Origin: Stenotrophomonas maltophilia
GTDB lineage: Bacteria; Pseudomonadota; Gammaproteobacteria; Xanthomonadales; Xanthomonadaceae
Reading direction: 5' to 3'
Assembly (NCBI GenBank): GCA_002363385.1
Contig: DEVL01000004.1
Span: forward strand, 474,134 to 538,133
Length of the DNA stretch: 64,000 bases
Part shown: piece by piece, positions 33,174 through 41,369 of the stretch
Numbering within the stretch: position 1 is the first letter of the stretch
Layout: the number at the start of each line of letters is the position of its first letter
The notes under the pieces: model-generated
Databases searched by the model: none
Told to the model about the DNA's origin: nothing
The model's input: the letters and a program-made list of their open reading frames with translations, nothing else
Position numbers and translations under genes: made by a program

Positions 33174-34064
33174 TCAGCCGGTGGCGACGGGGCGCGACGG
33201 GTCGCTGACCCAACCGCTCCACGAATCGGCATAGACGCGTGCCCCTTCCAGCCCGGCGGCTTCCATCGCCAGCAGCAGATGGCAGGCGGTCACGCCGGAG
33301 CCGCACATCAGCACGACCTCGTCCGGTGCATGCGTGCCAAGCAGCGGCTGCAGTGCGGCGCGAAGATCGTCCGCAGGGCGCAACCGGCCCTCATGCACGT
33401 TCAACGCGAAGGGACGGTTCACCGCGCCGGGCACATGGCCGGCGACCGGATCCAAGGGTTCCACTTCGCCACGGAAGCGTTCACCGGCCCGTGCATCGAT
33501 CAACCAGCCCGGGGCGTGCTTCAATCGCGCCTGCACCTCCTCCACCGAGGCGATCCGGCTGCGGTCGAAACGCCCGGGGTACGGCGGCAACGTGGTCACC
33601 TGCGGCAGCTCCGCCGTTACCGGCAGGCCAGCGGCCTGCCAGGCGGCGAAGCCACCATCAAGCACCCGCACCTGCACATGCCCGATCAGCCGCAGCAGCC
33701 ACCACAGGCGCGCGGCGGCCATGCTGCCGTCGCCCGCGTCGTAGACCACGACCTGCGTATCCGGCCCGATGCCCCACTCGCCCAGGCGGGCGGCGAATGC
33801 ATCATTGTCCGGCAGCGGGTGCCGGCCATGGCCGGTGCGGCCGAGATCGGACAGATCCCGGTTGAGATCGGCGTACAGCGCGCCGGGCAGATGGCTCTGC
33901 GCGTACAGCTGTGCACCGGCGTGCGGATCGGCCAACGAGAACCGTGCGTCCATCACCCGCAACGCGGGCGAGGCACTGGGCGTCGCACGTGCATCCATGA
34001 GGCGCGTCGCACCCTGATCCATGACGTGTGCAAGGGTGGCGACATCGATCAGCGGCGTGGTCAT
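33174..34064 (-). CDS. sseA: 3-mercaptopyruvate/thiosulfate sulfurtransferase
   Basis: Two-domain rhodanese of 296 residues. The inactive N-terminal domain contains the linker-type HLPGALYADLNRDLSD. The active C-terminal domain has Cys254 in the loop CGSGVTA. CG[S/T]GVT is the signature of 3-mercaptopyruvate sulfurtransferases, while thiosulfate enzymes carry CRKGVT. It moves sulfane sulfur from 3-mercaptopyruvate to thiol acceptors or cyanide. The ATG overlaps the end of the Nudix gene by 4 nt (ATGA). Confidence 0.9.
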   Translation of the reverse strand: MTTPLIDVATLAHVMDQGATRLMDARATPSASPALRVMDARFSLADPHAGAQLYAQSHLPGALYADLNRDLSDLGRTGHGRHPLPDNDAFAARLGEWGIGPDTQVVVYDAGDGSMAAARLWWLLRLIGHVQVRVLDGGFAAWQAAGLPVTAELPQVTTLPPYPGRFDRSRIASVEEVQARLKHAPGWLIDARAGERFRGEVEPLDPVAGHVPGAVNRPFALNVHEGRLRPADDLRAALQPLLGTHAPDEVVLMCGSGVTACHLLLAMEAAGLEGARVYADSWSGWVSDPSRPVATG

Positions 34065-34864
34065 TCGGTCTGCTCCAGGCGGCGACGCAGGTTGTAGAGA
34101 ATGGCGGCGGTCGCGCCCCAGATCCGCTGCCCGGGCCAGCCGTACTCGAGTACGTGACGGATGCGCCCGCGATGGTCGATCTCGACGTGGTGCAGGTTGG
34201 CCGGATCCATCAGGTAGGACAGCGGCACCTCAAACACTTCGGCAACCTCACCCGGCTCGGGCACGGCCACGAAGGCGGGATCGATCACGGCCACCACCGG
34301 CATCACCCGGTAGCCGGTAATCGTCACGAACGGATCCAGATATCCGAGCACCTGCACCTGGTCCTGTTTGAGTGCGATTTCCTCATCACTTTCGCGGATC
34401 GCGGCAGCGACCGCATCGCGGTCCTCCGGCTCCATGCGACCGCCGGGAAAACCGACCTGGCCGCCATGATGGCGCAGCGTATCGGTCCGCCGGGTCAGCA
34501 GTACCTGGGCGCCGCTCTCGCGCGGAATGATGCCGGCCAGCACGGCCGCTTCAACCGGGGGGCCGGGCGGTAACAGATCGATCAGTTCGCTGCGGTTCCA
34601 GCCATCGCCGGGCGGCGGCTGGTCCAGCGGATGCAGCGCGCGCAGCAGGCGCTCATGTTCGGCCAGCGAACCGCGCAGGGATTGCCGCAGTTGTTCGCGC
34701 AGCGGCAGTGTGTGCTGCATCACGTGATGCTGTTCGGGTCGACTCATGGTTCGCCAGCGGGTGATTTCATCCATGGTGCGCAGGCAACCCGTGCAGACAC
34801 CGGCGCGGTCCAGTGCGCAGATTCCGGTGCAGGGAGTGGGCACGGCATGCGGGGAATGTTCCAT
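34061..34864 (-). CDS. DUF1289-Nudix fusion, probable CoA pyrophosphatase
   Basis: A 267-residue fusion. Residues 10-40 are a DUF1289 module with four cysteines (PCTGICALDRAGVCTGCLR). The C-terminal two thirds form a Nudix hydrolase of the NudL/CoA-diphosphatase type: LLTRRTDTLRHHGGQVGFPGG just before the Nudix box and AAIRESDEEIAL within it. The catalytic RExxEE core is present. It should cleave CoA or related nucleoside diphosphates. The small Cys-rich module, usually a separate protein, may bind a metal. It is translationally coupled to sseA. Confidence 0.87.
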   Translation of the reverse strand: MEHSPHAVPTPCTGICALDRAGVCTGCLRTMDEITRWRTMSRPEQHHVMQHTLPLREQLRQSLRGSLAEHERLLRALHPLDQPPPGDGWNRSELIDLLPPGPPVEAAVLAGIIPRESGAQVLLTRRTDTLRHHGGQVGFPGGRMEPEDRDAVAAAIRESDEEIALKQDQVQVLGYLDPFVTITGYRVMPVVAVIDPAFVAVPEPGEVAEVFEVPLSYLMDPANLHHVEIDHRGRIRHVLEYGWPGQRIWGATAAILYNLRRRLEQTE

Positions 34865-34903
34865 CGATTGGACCGCTCAACAGTAGCGCGATTGCACGGA
34901 AAC

Positions 34904-34935
34904 GAAAAACGCGCCGGTGTTTCCACCGGCGCGTT
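34904..34935 (-). terminator. Rho-independent terminator of fkpA-like gene
   Basis: An 11-bp perfect stem (ACGCGCCGGTG / CACCGGCGCGT) with a GAAA loop, followed on the minus strand by a T-run (TTTTTCG). It begins about 17 bp after the stop of the peptidyl-prolyl isomerase gene. Confidence 0.85.
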
Positions 34936-34951
34936 CTTGATGTTGCAGCAA

Positions 34952-35653
34952 TTACTTGACGCTGACGAGCTTGATTTCGAACTGCACCGCGACGTTCGGC
35001 GGGAACGGCGTGCGCGGATCGGCACCATAGGCCTGATCCGGCGGCAGCGTCACTTCCCACTTGGAGCCGGCCGGCATCTGCAGCAGGGCTTCACGCATGG
35101 CCTTCATTTCGACTTCGCTGACCTTGATGCCCGGAATCTGCTGCGCCGGACGTGCTTCGGCCGGACGGGTGCCGAACGGGTACGGACCGGCCACTTCCAG
35201 CTGCACGGTGCTGGCCTGGGTCGGCTTGGCGCCCTTGCCGGCTTCGATCACGCGGTACTGCACGCCGCTCGGAAGCGACTGCACGCCGGCCTTGGCCTTG
35301 TTGGCGGCCAGGAACTGGGTGCTCTTGGTCTTGTTTTCGGCGGCAGCCTTGTCGTACTCGGCCTTGGCGGCCTGCGCACGACCCTGCTCACGCTTCTGGA
35401 AGGCTTCGACGGCGGGCTTCAACTGCTCGGCCGTGATCGACGGCTGCTTCTTGGCGTAGGCATCCTGCAGGCCCTTCACCACCGAGTTGATGTCCAGCTG
35501 CTCGCCGCGTGCGGTGAGTTCAGCCAGGTTGTTGCCGTAGTCGTAACCGAAGTAATAGCTCAGCTTGCCCTTTTCGGACGAAGTGTCCTGGGCGAAGGCA
35601 TTGCCCGTCAGGGCCAGGGCCGCGACGGCGACCGCGATAGAACGCAACTTCAT
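34952..35653 (-). CDS. fkpA: FKBP-type peptidyl-prolyl cis-trans isomerase, FkpA/Mip-like
   Basis: Periplasmic proline isomerase and chaperone, 233 residues. A Sec signal peptide (MKLRSIAVAVAALALTGNAFA) comes first. Next is the helical dimerisation region (KLSYYFGYDYGNNLAEL to about residue 120). The C-terminal FKBP part (YRVIEAGKGAKPTQ, LLQMPAGSKWEVTLPPDQAYG) ends FEIKLVSVK. The chosen ATG has GGAG nine bases upstream; the longer frame adds a non-signal leader. The middle of the FKBP domain (VAGPYPFGTRPAE) differs from the canonical YxGxLxDG, so activity may be reduced. It has its own terminator and is divergent from the enoyl-CoA hydratase gene. Confidence 0.85.
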   Translation of the reverse strand: MKLRSIAVAVAALALTGNAFAQDTSSEKGKLSYYFGYDYGNNLAELTARGEQLDINSVVKGLQDAYAKKQPSITAEQLKPAVEAFQKREQGRAQAAKAEYDKAAAENKTKSTQFLAANKAKAGVQSLPSGVQYRVIEAGKGAKPTQASTVQLEVAGPYPFGTRPAEARPAQQIPGIKVSEVEMKAMREALLQMPAGSKWEVTLPPDQAYGADPRTPFPPNVAVQFEIKLVSVK

Positions 35654-35821
35654 CAAACTTTTCTCCAGGGGTGGTAACTCAGGACGCGTTGGGCCGCCCT
35701 GAGGCGACGGGTTAGGATAGCCGCCGCAACGTTGAACCGCCACTAACGACGCAGGCTCTGACCTGACTTCGTTTCAAGAGTTCAACAATCACTTTTTTTT
35801 AACGTTTTCAGGAGTCCTGCC

Positions 35822-36604
35822 GTGGCCGACGCCCTTATCTCGATTATGGACGATGCTGCCGTGCGCACCGTGACGGTCAACCGCCCGGACAAACTCAACG
35901 CCCTGAACCGGGCGACCCTGGAAGCCCTGGATACCGCGTTCTCGGAGGCCGCCGCGAACCCGGCCGTGCGCGTGGTTGTGCTGACCGGCGCAGGTCCCAA
36001 GGCCTTCGTGGCCGGGGCCGACATCGCTGAAATGAACGGCCTGAGCGCGGTTCAGGGTCGTGATTTTTCCTTGGTCGGCCAGCAATTGATGCGCCGGATC
36101 GAACGCATGCCCAAGCCGGTGATCGCCAAGATCAACGGATTTGCGCTGGGCGGTGGGCTGGAACTGGCCATGGCCTGCCACCTGCGGGTGGCCGCGGAGA
36201 CCGCCCGGATGGGGCAACCGGAGATCAATCTGGGCCTGATTCCTGGCTTTGGCGGCAGCCAGCGGCTGCTGCGCCTGTGCGGCCGCGCCGCCGCGCTGGA
36301 GCTGTGCCTGCTGGGCGCCCCGATCACCGCCGCGCGTGCCGCGCAACTGGGCATCGTCAATGAGGTGGTTCCGGCTGCGGAACTGGATGCCCGCGTGCGC
36401 GCACTGGCGTCGCAATTGGCCTCGGCCGCGCCTCTCGCGCTACGCGGCATCCTCGATGCGATCCATATCGGCGGCGAGTGTCCGCTGGGCGAAGGCCTGG
36501 AGTATGAAAGTGCGCAGTTCGGCCTGATGTTCGCCACCGAGGACATGCGCGAAGGCACCAGCGCGTTCCTGGCGCGCCGCCCGCCGGTGTTCCAGAACCG
36601 CTGA
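35822..36604 (+). CDS. Enoyl-CoA hydratase/isomerase family protein
   Basis: Crotonase-fold enzyme of 260 residues. The oxyanion-hole segments AFVAGADIAEM and INGFALGGGLELAMACH are intact. Both catalytic glutamates of true hydratases appear to be kept (GGGLELAMAC and MGQPEINLGLIPGFGG). It should hydrate short-chain trans-2-enoyl-CoA to 3-hydroxyacyl-CoA. The GTG start is supported by AGGAG seven bases upstream. The next gene starts 3 bp after its stop, followed by nth, suggesting one transcript. The specific pathway is not evident. Confidence 0.88.
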   Translation: MADALISIMDDAAVRTVTVNRPDKLNALNRATLEALDTAFSEAAANPAVRVVVLTGAGPKAFVAGADIAEMNGLSAVQGRDFSLVGQQLMRRIERMPKPVIAKINGFALGGGLELAMACHLRVAAETARMGQPEINLGLIPGFGGSQRLLRLCGRAAALELCLLGAPITAARAAQLGIVNEVVPAAELDARVRALASQLASAAPLALRGILDAIHIGGECPLGEGLEYESAQFGLMFATEDMREGTSAFLARRPPVFQNR

Positions 36605-36607
36605 GCC

Positions 36608-36970
36608 ATGTCGCCTTCCGAAACCGCTTCGCCGGCGCAGCTGCTGGCACTGATCCTCGATGATCAATGGGATGTCGCGCTGGCGGCTGGGCTGATGGAC
36701 TACGTCCCGCAGCCGGGCGACGAGCAACTAGTGCCCGACCATCCCGAACTGCCCCTGCGCCTGCAGAATGCGCAGCAGCAGTTGCAGCGCGCCTGGGCCG
36801 CACGCGAGCGCTACCGCCAGCGCCAGCAGCGGCTCGCACGCCGCGCCGCCGAGCGCGATGCACGCCGCGCACCGCCCCCCACACCGGAGATCCAGAAACC
36901 CGCCCTGCCCTCGGCCGCTGCCGCGATCCTCGCGCGCGCCAAGGCCAAGGCCGCGGGCCGCACGTCCTGA
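36608..36970 (+). CDS. Conserved hypothetical protein upstream of nth
   Basis: A 120-residue soluble protein. The N-terminal half is ordered (LLALILDDQWDVALAAGLMDYVP) and the rest is very basic and Ala/Arg-rich (AARERYRQRQQRLARRAAERDARR), probably a long helix that could touch nucleic acid. There is no known domain. It lies between enoyl-CoA hydratase and nth, with a TGATG overlap onto nth, so translation of the two is likely linked. Function unknown. Confidence 0.7.
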   Translation: MSPSETASPAQLLALILDDQWDVALAAGLMDYVPQPGDEQLVPDHPELPLRLQNAQQQLQRAWAARERYRQRQQRLARRAAERDARRAPPPTPEIQKPALPSAAAAILARAKAKAAGRTS

Positions 36971-37644
36971 TGGCTACGATGAACAAACCCGCCGCACGCA
37001 CCGCGCGCATGCCCAAGGCCGACGTGATCGAAATGTTCACGCGCCTGCGCGAACTCAATCCGCACCCCAGGACCGAACTCGAGTACAGCTCGCCGTTCGA
37101 GCTGCTGGTAGCCGTCACGCTGTCCGCGCAGGCCACCGACGTGGGCGTGAACAAGGCCACGCGCAAACTGTTCCCGGTCGCCAATACCCCGCAGGCGATC
37201 CTCGCTCTCGGTGAAGACGGCTTGAAGAAGTACATCGCCACCATCGGTCTTTACAACGCCAAAGCGAAGAACGTGATTGCGGCCTGCGCGATGTTGGTGG
37301 AACAGCACGGCGGCGAAGTGCCGCGCGATCGCGCCGCGCTCGAGGCGCTGCCGGGTGTCGGTCGCAAGACTGCCAATGTCGTGCTCAACACCGCGTTCGG
37401 TGAACCGGTGATGGCGGTGGATACCCACATCTTCCGCGTTTCCAATCGCACCGGCCTGGCGCCGGGCAAGGACGTGCGTGCGGTGGAGGATCTGCTGGTC
37501 AAGGTGATCCCGGCCGAGTTCCTGCTCGACGCGCATCACTGGCTGATTCTGCATGGCCGTTACGTGTGCAAGGCACGCAAGCCGGACTGCCCGCAATGCG
37601 TGATCCGCGACCTGTGCCGTTTCAAGGAAAAGACCGCCGCCTGA
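36970..37644 (+). CDS. nth: Endonuclease III (DNA glycosylase/AP lyase)
   Basis: Base-excision repair enzyme removing oxidised pyrimidines, 224 residues. The helix-hairpin-helix LPGVGRKTANVVL carries the catalytic Lys, VDTHIFRVSNR the catalytic Asp, and the C-terminal CKARKPDCPQCVIRDLC gives the C-x6-C-x2-C-x5-C ligands of the 4Fe-4S cluster. The start is the ATG that overlaps the previous stop (TGATG); the longer frame is a shadow of the upstream gene. Length and motifs match E. coli Nth (211 residues) with a short N-terminal extension. Confidence 0.95.
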   Translation: MATMNKPAARTARMPKADVIEMFTRLRELNPHPRTELEYSSPFELLVAVTLSAQATDVGVNKATRKLFPVANTPQAILALGEDGLKKYIATIGLYNAKAKNVIAACAMLVEQHGGEVPRDRAALEALPGVGRKTANVVLNTAFGEPVMAVDTHIFRVSNRTGLAPGKDVRAVEDLLVKVIPAEFLLDAHHWLILHGRYVCKARKPDCPQCVIRDLCRFKEKTAA

Positions 37645-37753
37645 ACGGGGGGCGGGACTGCCATATGGACGCAACCCGCCGGTCATCTGCGCCGCGCATC
37701 AATAGCAGCCCCTGACGCCGCTTGGGATACGGGCGATGACGGTTTGTCCGAAA

Positions 37754-37771
37754 CTGTCACATTTACGCAAT
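37754..37771 (+). promoter_or_regulatory. Candidate Pho box upstream of the OprP-like porin
   Basis: CTGTCAC matches the PhoB half-site exactly. Eleven bases on, the second half is weak (ACGCAAT). It lies about 55-70 bp before the porin start, a sensible promoter position. The function of the downstream gene supports PhoB control, but the second half-site is too poor for certainty. Confidence 0.45.
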
Positions 37772-37824
37772 CTTCACTAATTAGCCTGCGCAGCATCTTC
37801 CCACCTGCCTGCAAGGCTCCTTCC

Positions 37825-39036
37825 ATGAAACTGCATCGCCAACTTCTTACTGCGGCCGTGGCGGCTGCGCTGTTCGTTCCGGCCGCTCACGCTGAAGTGG
37901 CCATTGATGTGATCGGCGGTTCGGAAATCACGTTCGAAGGCCTGGTCCAGGCTGACGGCAACTGGTTCGACAACGATGTGGCCGACCTCAACGGCGGCGA
38001 TGCGGCCAACGGCAAGAACAGCGAATTCGAGCTGCGCCGTGCCGAGCTGGTGCTCAAGGGCAAGGGCCCGGGCAACGTGGAGTGGGTGGTGGGCTACGAC
38101 GCCAAGGCCGACAAGTTCCTGGACACCAACCTGAAGTACAAGCTGGCCGGCAACGCCAACCACTTCGTGCAGTTCGGCCAGTTCAAGCAGCCCAACAGCC
38201 TGGAAGAACTGTCCAGCACCAAGAACAACGACTTCATCTCCAAGGCCGCGGTCACCAACACCTACGCCGTGGCCCGTCGCCTCGGTGGTGCGTACAGCAT
38301 CGGTGACAACAACTGGTCCGTGACGGCCAGCGCCTTCGGCCGCGAGCTGACCCGCAACCTCGCCCACGGCAGCGGCTACGGCGCACGTGGTACCTGGGCC
38401 CCGATCAATGAGAAGGGCCAGGTCCTGCACTTCGGCCTGAGCTACGTCGACTACGACACCGACGCCGACACCCTGCGCGTGCGTGCCCGTCCGAACGCCG
38501 ATCTGGCGACGGTCCGCCTGGTCGACAGCGGCAACCTGGTTGATACCGACCGCGTCAGCACGATCGGTGCCGAAGCGATGTACATCGGCGGCCCGTTCAA
38601 GGCCCAGGCCGAGTACTACACCAGCAAGGCCAAGCGTTACACCCGCGACAACTACACCAGCGACGGCTACTACGTCAGCGGCCTGTGGAACATCACCGGC
38701 GAAACCTGGGGTTACAAGGGCGGCACCCCGACCACCGGCCTGCCGGACGAGCCGGGTCGTGGCATGTGGCAGCTGGGTGCACGTTACGACCACATGGACC
38801 TCAACGACGGCAACCTGCGCGCGAACCCGGTGGCCGGTCGCGCGCCGATCGTCGATGGCGTGCTGGGCGGCAAGATGGACATCTGGACCGTGGGCGTGAA
38901 CTACTACTGGCGCTCCAACACGAAGTTCGCGCTGAACTACGTGATGGTGGACAGCAAGAAGTACAGCTCCACCGCCCGTACCTTCGTCAACGACGACCCG
39001 AACATCCTCGAAGCGCGCCTGCAGTTCTTCTGGTAA
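37825..39036 (+). CDS. oprP: Phosphate/polyphosphate-selective porin, OprP/OprO-like
   Basis: Outer-membrane porin of 403 residues. A clean signal peptide (MKLHRQLLTAAVAAALFVPAAHA) precedes a 16-strand barrel (alternating aromatic strands such as FELRRAELVLKGKGPGNVEWVVGYDAK). It ends ...ARLQFFW, an aromatic last residue as required for barrel assembly. NHFVQFGQFKQPNSLEELSSTKNNDF is the OprP/OprO-typical segment. It should pass phosphate or polyphosphate into the periplasm for the two PstS proteins encoded downstream. A partial Pho box lies upstream and a good terminator downstream. The longer frame start at 37744 would precede the promoter site. Confidence 0.9.
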   Translation: MKLHRQLLTAAVAAALFVPAAHAEVAIDVIGGSEITFEGLVQADGNWFDNDVADLNGGDAANGKNSEFELRRAELVLKGKGPGNVEWVVGYDAKADKFLDTNLKYKLAGNANHFVQFGQFKQPNSLEELSSTKNNDFISKAAVTNTYAVARRLGGAYSIGDNNWSVTASAFGRELTRNLAHGSGYGARGTWAPINEKGQVLHFGLSYVDYDTDADTLRVRARPNADLATVRLVDSGNLVDTDRVSTIGAEAMYIGGPFKAQAEYYTSKAKRYTRDNYTSDGYYVSGLWNITGETWGYKGGTPTTGLPDEPGRGMWQLGARYDHMDLNDGNLRANPVAGRAPIVDGVLGGKMDIWTVGVNYYWRSNTKFALNYVMVDSKKYSSTARTFVNDDPNILEARLQFFW

Positions 39037-39059
39037 GTCCTGCACCACACGTGTGACAC

Positions 39060-39089
39060 AAAGGCGCAGCTTCGGCTGCGCCTTTTTTC
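39060..39089 (+). terminator. Rho-independent terminator after the porin gene
   Basis: A 9-bp stem (AGGCGCAGC / GCTGCGCCT) with a TTCG tetraloop is followed by a run of T. It sits about 25 bp after the porin stop and separates it from the next gene. Confidence 0.9.
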
Positions 39090-39163
39090 GTGCCCCATCG
39101 GGGGGGGGCTACACCCATGCGCGGGTATGCTGGGGCGCCCTTTGCCCCCATGGATGGAACCTG

Positions 39164-39943
39164 ATGCGTATCGCACTGTCGCTGATGCTGGCCGCCGCCT
39201 GCGGTGCCGGCGCCCTGACCGCCCAGGCGCAGGACTGCCATGATGCCCAGGCGGCCGCGCAGGAGGCCTACGTGGTGCGGGCGGACAATGCGCTGCCCGA
39301 TCGCCCCGGCTACAGCCGTGACACTGCCGCCAGCGTCTGCCGGCGATGGCCGGCGCGCCCGGAGTTGACCCTGGTGGCCACGCCGGTCTGGCGCGACGGC
39401 GGCGACCACGACGCCCGCGATGGCGACGTGGAGGTGCTGGTGATCGACAGCGACACCCTCGCCACGCGCGCGTGGACGGTGCTGTCCGGCGCACTCGACA
39501 GCGACGCGGTCTTCTTCGACGGGATGCGCCTGGATACCGCGCGCTACCAGCTTGCGCCGGACACCCTCGCGTTCGGCCTGCGCGTGCAGCGGCGCAATGG
39601 TTCCGGGCCCAATCCTTTCAGCGAAGAACAGTTGCATCTGCTGGCGGTACAGGCAGACACGCTGCGTGCGCTCGGCCCACCGCTGGTGCTGCGTCGCTTC
39701 CAGGCCGAGTGGGACACCCGCTGCACCGGTGAATCCATCGACGTATCGCGCACCGTCGCCGTGGGACCCACGGGCAGACACGGCTTGGCCGACCTCATCC
39801 TGCGCGAACGCCGGGTCACCACGCACAGCTGGATGGACGGCGAGCAGTGCCGCGACCAGGACACGCCGGTGGACGGCGAGCGCCACGTGCTGCGTTATGA
39901 CGGGCGCCGTTATGCGGTTCCGGAGGCCCTGCAGCCGTTGTGA
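39164..39943 (+). CDS. Secreted hypothetical protein between porin and pstS
   Basis: A 259-residue protein with a Sec signal peptide (MRIALSLMLAAACGAGALTAQAQ). I recognise no domain. The mature part mixes beta segments (LTLVATPVWRDGG, VEVLVIDSDTLATRAW) with conserved-looking cysteines (DCHDA, SVCRRW, DTRCTG, EQCRDQD), which may form two disulfides in the periplasm. The ATG at 39164 follows GGAAC and begins the signal peptide; the frame upstream overlaps the porin terminator. Its position between phosphate-starvation genes hints at shared physiology, but it has no Pho box of its own. Confidence 0.68.
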   Translation: MRIALSLMLAAACGAGALTAQAQDCHDAQAAAQEAYVVRADNALPDRPGYSRDTAASVCRRWPARPELTLVATPVWRDGGDHDARDGDVEVLVIDSDTLATRAWTVLSGALDSDAVFFDGMRLDTARYQLAPDTLAFGLRVQRRNGSGPNPFSEEQLHLLAVQADTLRALGPPLVLRRFQAEWDTRCTGESIDVSRTVAVGPTGRHGLADLILRERRVTTHSWMDGEQCRDQDTPVDGERHVLRYDGRRYAVPEALQPL

Positions 39944-39960
39944 CGCGCATCCCAGGATGC

Positions 39961-40000
39961 ATGTCACAAGGCAGTCATATGACAGTCGCTGCGCTGTCAT
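39961..40000 (+). promoter_or_regulatory. Tandem Pho-box array upstream of pstS (first copy)
   Basis: Four heptamers spaced exactly 11 bp apart: ATGTCAC (39961), CAGTCAT (39972), CAGTCGC (39983) and CTGTCAT (39994). The 11-bp period and CTGTCAT core are the PhoB direct-repeat signature; four repeats make two adjacent Pho boxes. The array ends 66 bp before the pstS start. Confidence 0.85.
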
Positions 40001-40066
40001 CGAATGGTTATGGAATGAGCACCGGGCGGGACACCCCGCACCTTCATCCATCCCAGGAGCCACCCC

Positions 40067-41086
40067 GTGATCCACACCTTCAAATCGCGCGCCGCCGTTG
40101 CCGTTCTCGCTGCGTCGTCCGTGTTCGCCGCCAATGCCGCCGATGTGACCGGCGCGGGCGCCTCGTTCATCTACCCGGTCATGTCCAAGTGGTCGGCCGA
40201 CTACAGCACCGCGACCGGCAAGAAGGTCAACTACCAGTCCATCGGTTCCGGTGGTGGCATCGCCCAGATCAAGGCCGCGACCGTTGATTTCGGTTCCTCC
40301 GATGCCCCGCTGAAGCCGGAAGAACTGGCTGCGGCCGGTCTGGCCCAGTTCCCGTCGGTCATCGGCGGCGTGGTCCCGGTGATCAACGTGGCCGGCATCG
40401 CCCCGGGCGCGCTGAAGCTGGATGGCCCGACCCTGGGCAACATCTTCCTCGGCAAGATCAAGACCTGGAACGACCCGGCGATCGCCGCGCTGAACCCGGG
40501 CGTGAAGCTGCCCGACGGCAAGATCACCGTCGTGCACCGCTCGGACGGTTCGGGCACCACCTTCAACTTCGTCAACTACCTCTCCAAGGTCAACCCGGAG
40601 TGGAAGACCAAGGTCGGTGAAGGCACCTCGGTCCAGTGGCCGGTCGGCATCGGCGGCAAGGGCAACGAAGGCGTCGCCGCCTACGTGAAGCAGATCAAGG
40701 GCGGCATCGGCTACGTCGAACTGTCCTACGCACTGCAGAACAAGATGTCCTACGCTGCGATGAAGAACGCCTCGGGCAAGATCGTGCTGCCGAGCGACAC
40801 CTCCTTCGCCGCCGCTGCCGCCAGCGCCGACTGGGCCAGCTCGAAGGACTTCTACCTGGTCATGACCAACGCCCCGGGCGCCGATGCGTGGCCGATCACC
40901 GCCACCAACTTCATCCTGGTCCGCAAGCAGCCCAAGAACGTCGCCAACGCCAAGGCCACCCAGGAATTCTTCCGCTGGATCTACAAGAGCGGCGATGCCC
41001 AGGCCAAGCAGCTCGACTACGTGCCGCTGCCGGACACCCTGGTCAAGCAGATCGAGACCTACTGGTCGCAGAACCTGAAGTATTGA
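40067..41086 (+). CDS. pstS: Phosphate-binding protein PstS, soluble periplasmic form
   Basis: High-affinity phosphate receptor, 339 residues. Signal peptide (MIHTFKSRAAVAVLAASSVFAANA) without lipobox, so the protein is free in the periplasm. Phosphate-contact segments are GAGASFIYPVMSKW, NYQSIGSGGGIAQI, DFGSSDAPL and VHRSDGSGTTFNF. The GTG start is supported by AGGAG seven bases upstream. It lies behind a four-repeat Pho array and ends before several hairpins and a terminator, so it can be expressed as a single gene. A close paralogue follows. Confidence 0.95.
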   Translation: MIHTFKSRAAVAVLAASSVFAANAADVTGAGASFIYPVMSKWSADYSTATGKKVNYQSIGSGGGIAQIKAATVDFGSSDAPLKPEELAAAGLAQFPSVIGGVVPVINVAGIAPGALKLDGPTLGNIFLGKIKTWNDPAIAALNPGVKLPDGKITVVHRSDGSGTTFNFVNYLSKVNPEWKTKVGEGTSVQWPVGIGGKGNEGVAAYVKQIKGGIGYVELSYALQNKMSYAAMKNASGKIVLPSDTSFAAAAASADWASSKDFYLVMTNAPGADAWPITATNFILVRKQPKNVANAKATQEFFRWIYKSGDAQAKQLDYVPLPDTLVKQIETYWSQNLKY

Positions 41087-41117
41087 GGAAGCCACCACCC
41101 ACGGTGGTGAACTGGCG

Positions 41118-41143
41118 GTAGGTACCGACCCTTGGTCGGTACG
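41118..41143. repeat. SMAG-like REP hairpin after first pstS
   Basis: A GTAG head is followed by a hairpin, GTACCGACC ctt GGTCGGTAC, 32 bp after the pstS stop. It has the layout of the other GTAG-headed repeats in the window but a different stem sequence. Confidence 0.7.
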
Positions 41144-41196
41144 CACAACGAGGCAATGGCGCCGGAGGGACCTCTCTCCCCCTTCCGGCGCCATCG

Positions 41197-41228
41197 GGCG
41201 CGGACCGCAAGGTTCCGCGCCTTTTTGT
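41197..41228 (+). terminator. Rho-independent terminator between the two pstS genes
   Basis: GGCGCGGACC and GGTTCCGCGCC pair (one bulge) around a GCAA loop and are followed by TTTTTG. It would end the first pstS transcript, so the second copy depends on its own promoter. Confidence 0.75.
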
Positions 41229-41287
41229 TGCCCGCCCCCCGCACGCCTTCCCCTTGTGCCGCAAGGCTTTGCGTGCGCCCGGTCACG

Positions 41288-41327
41288 GCGTCATCAAGCT
41301 GTAACAAAAACATCATTTCATAGTCGC
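41288..41327 (+). promoter_or_regulatory. Tandem Pho-box array upstream of second pstS
   Basis: Four 11-bp-spaced heptamers: GCGTCAT (41288), CTGTAAC (41299), ACATCAT (41310) and TAGTCGC (41321). The match is weaker than at the first pstS but the period is exact. It ends 43 bp before the start codon, a position that would set the core promoter just downstream. Confidence 0.7.
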
Positions 41328-41369
41328 GTCGCCGGAAAGACCGGCTCTTATCCCGCTATGGAGTGACGC

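Noticed and set aside
38987..41194. 735-codon minus-strand frame opposite pstS and the secreted hypothetical protein
   Set aside because: Crosses the Pho-box array and a secure PstS gene; no recognisable domain.
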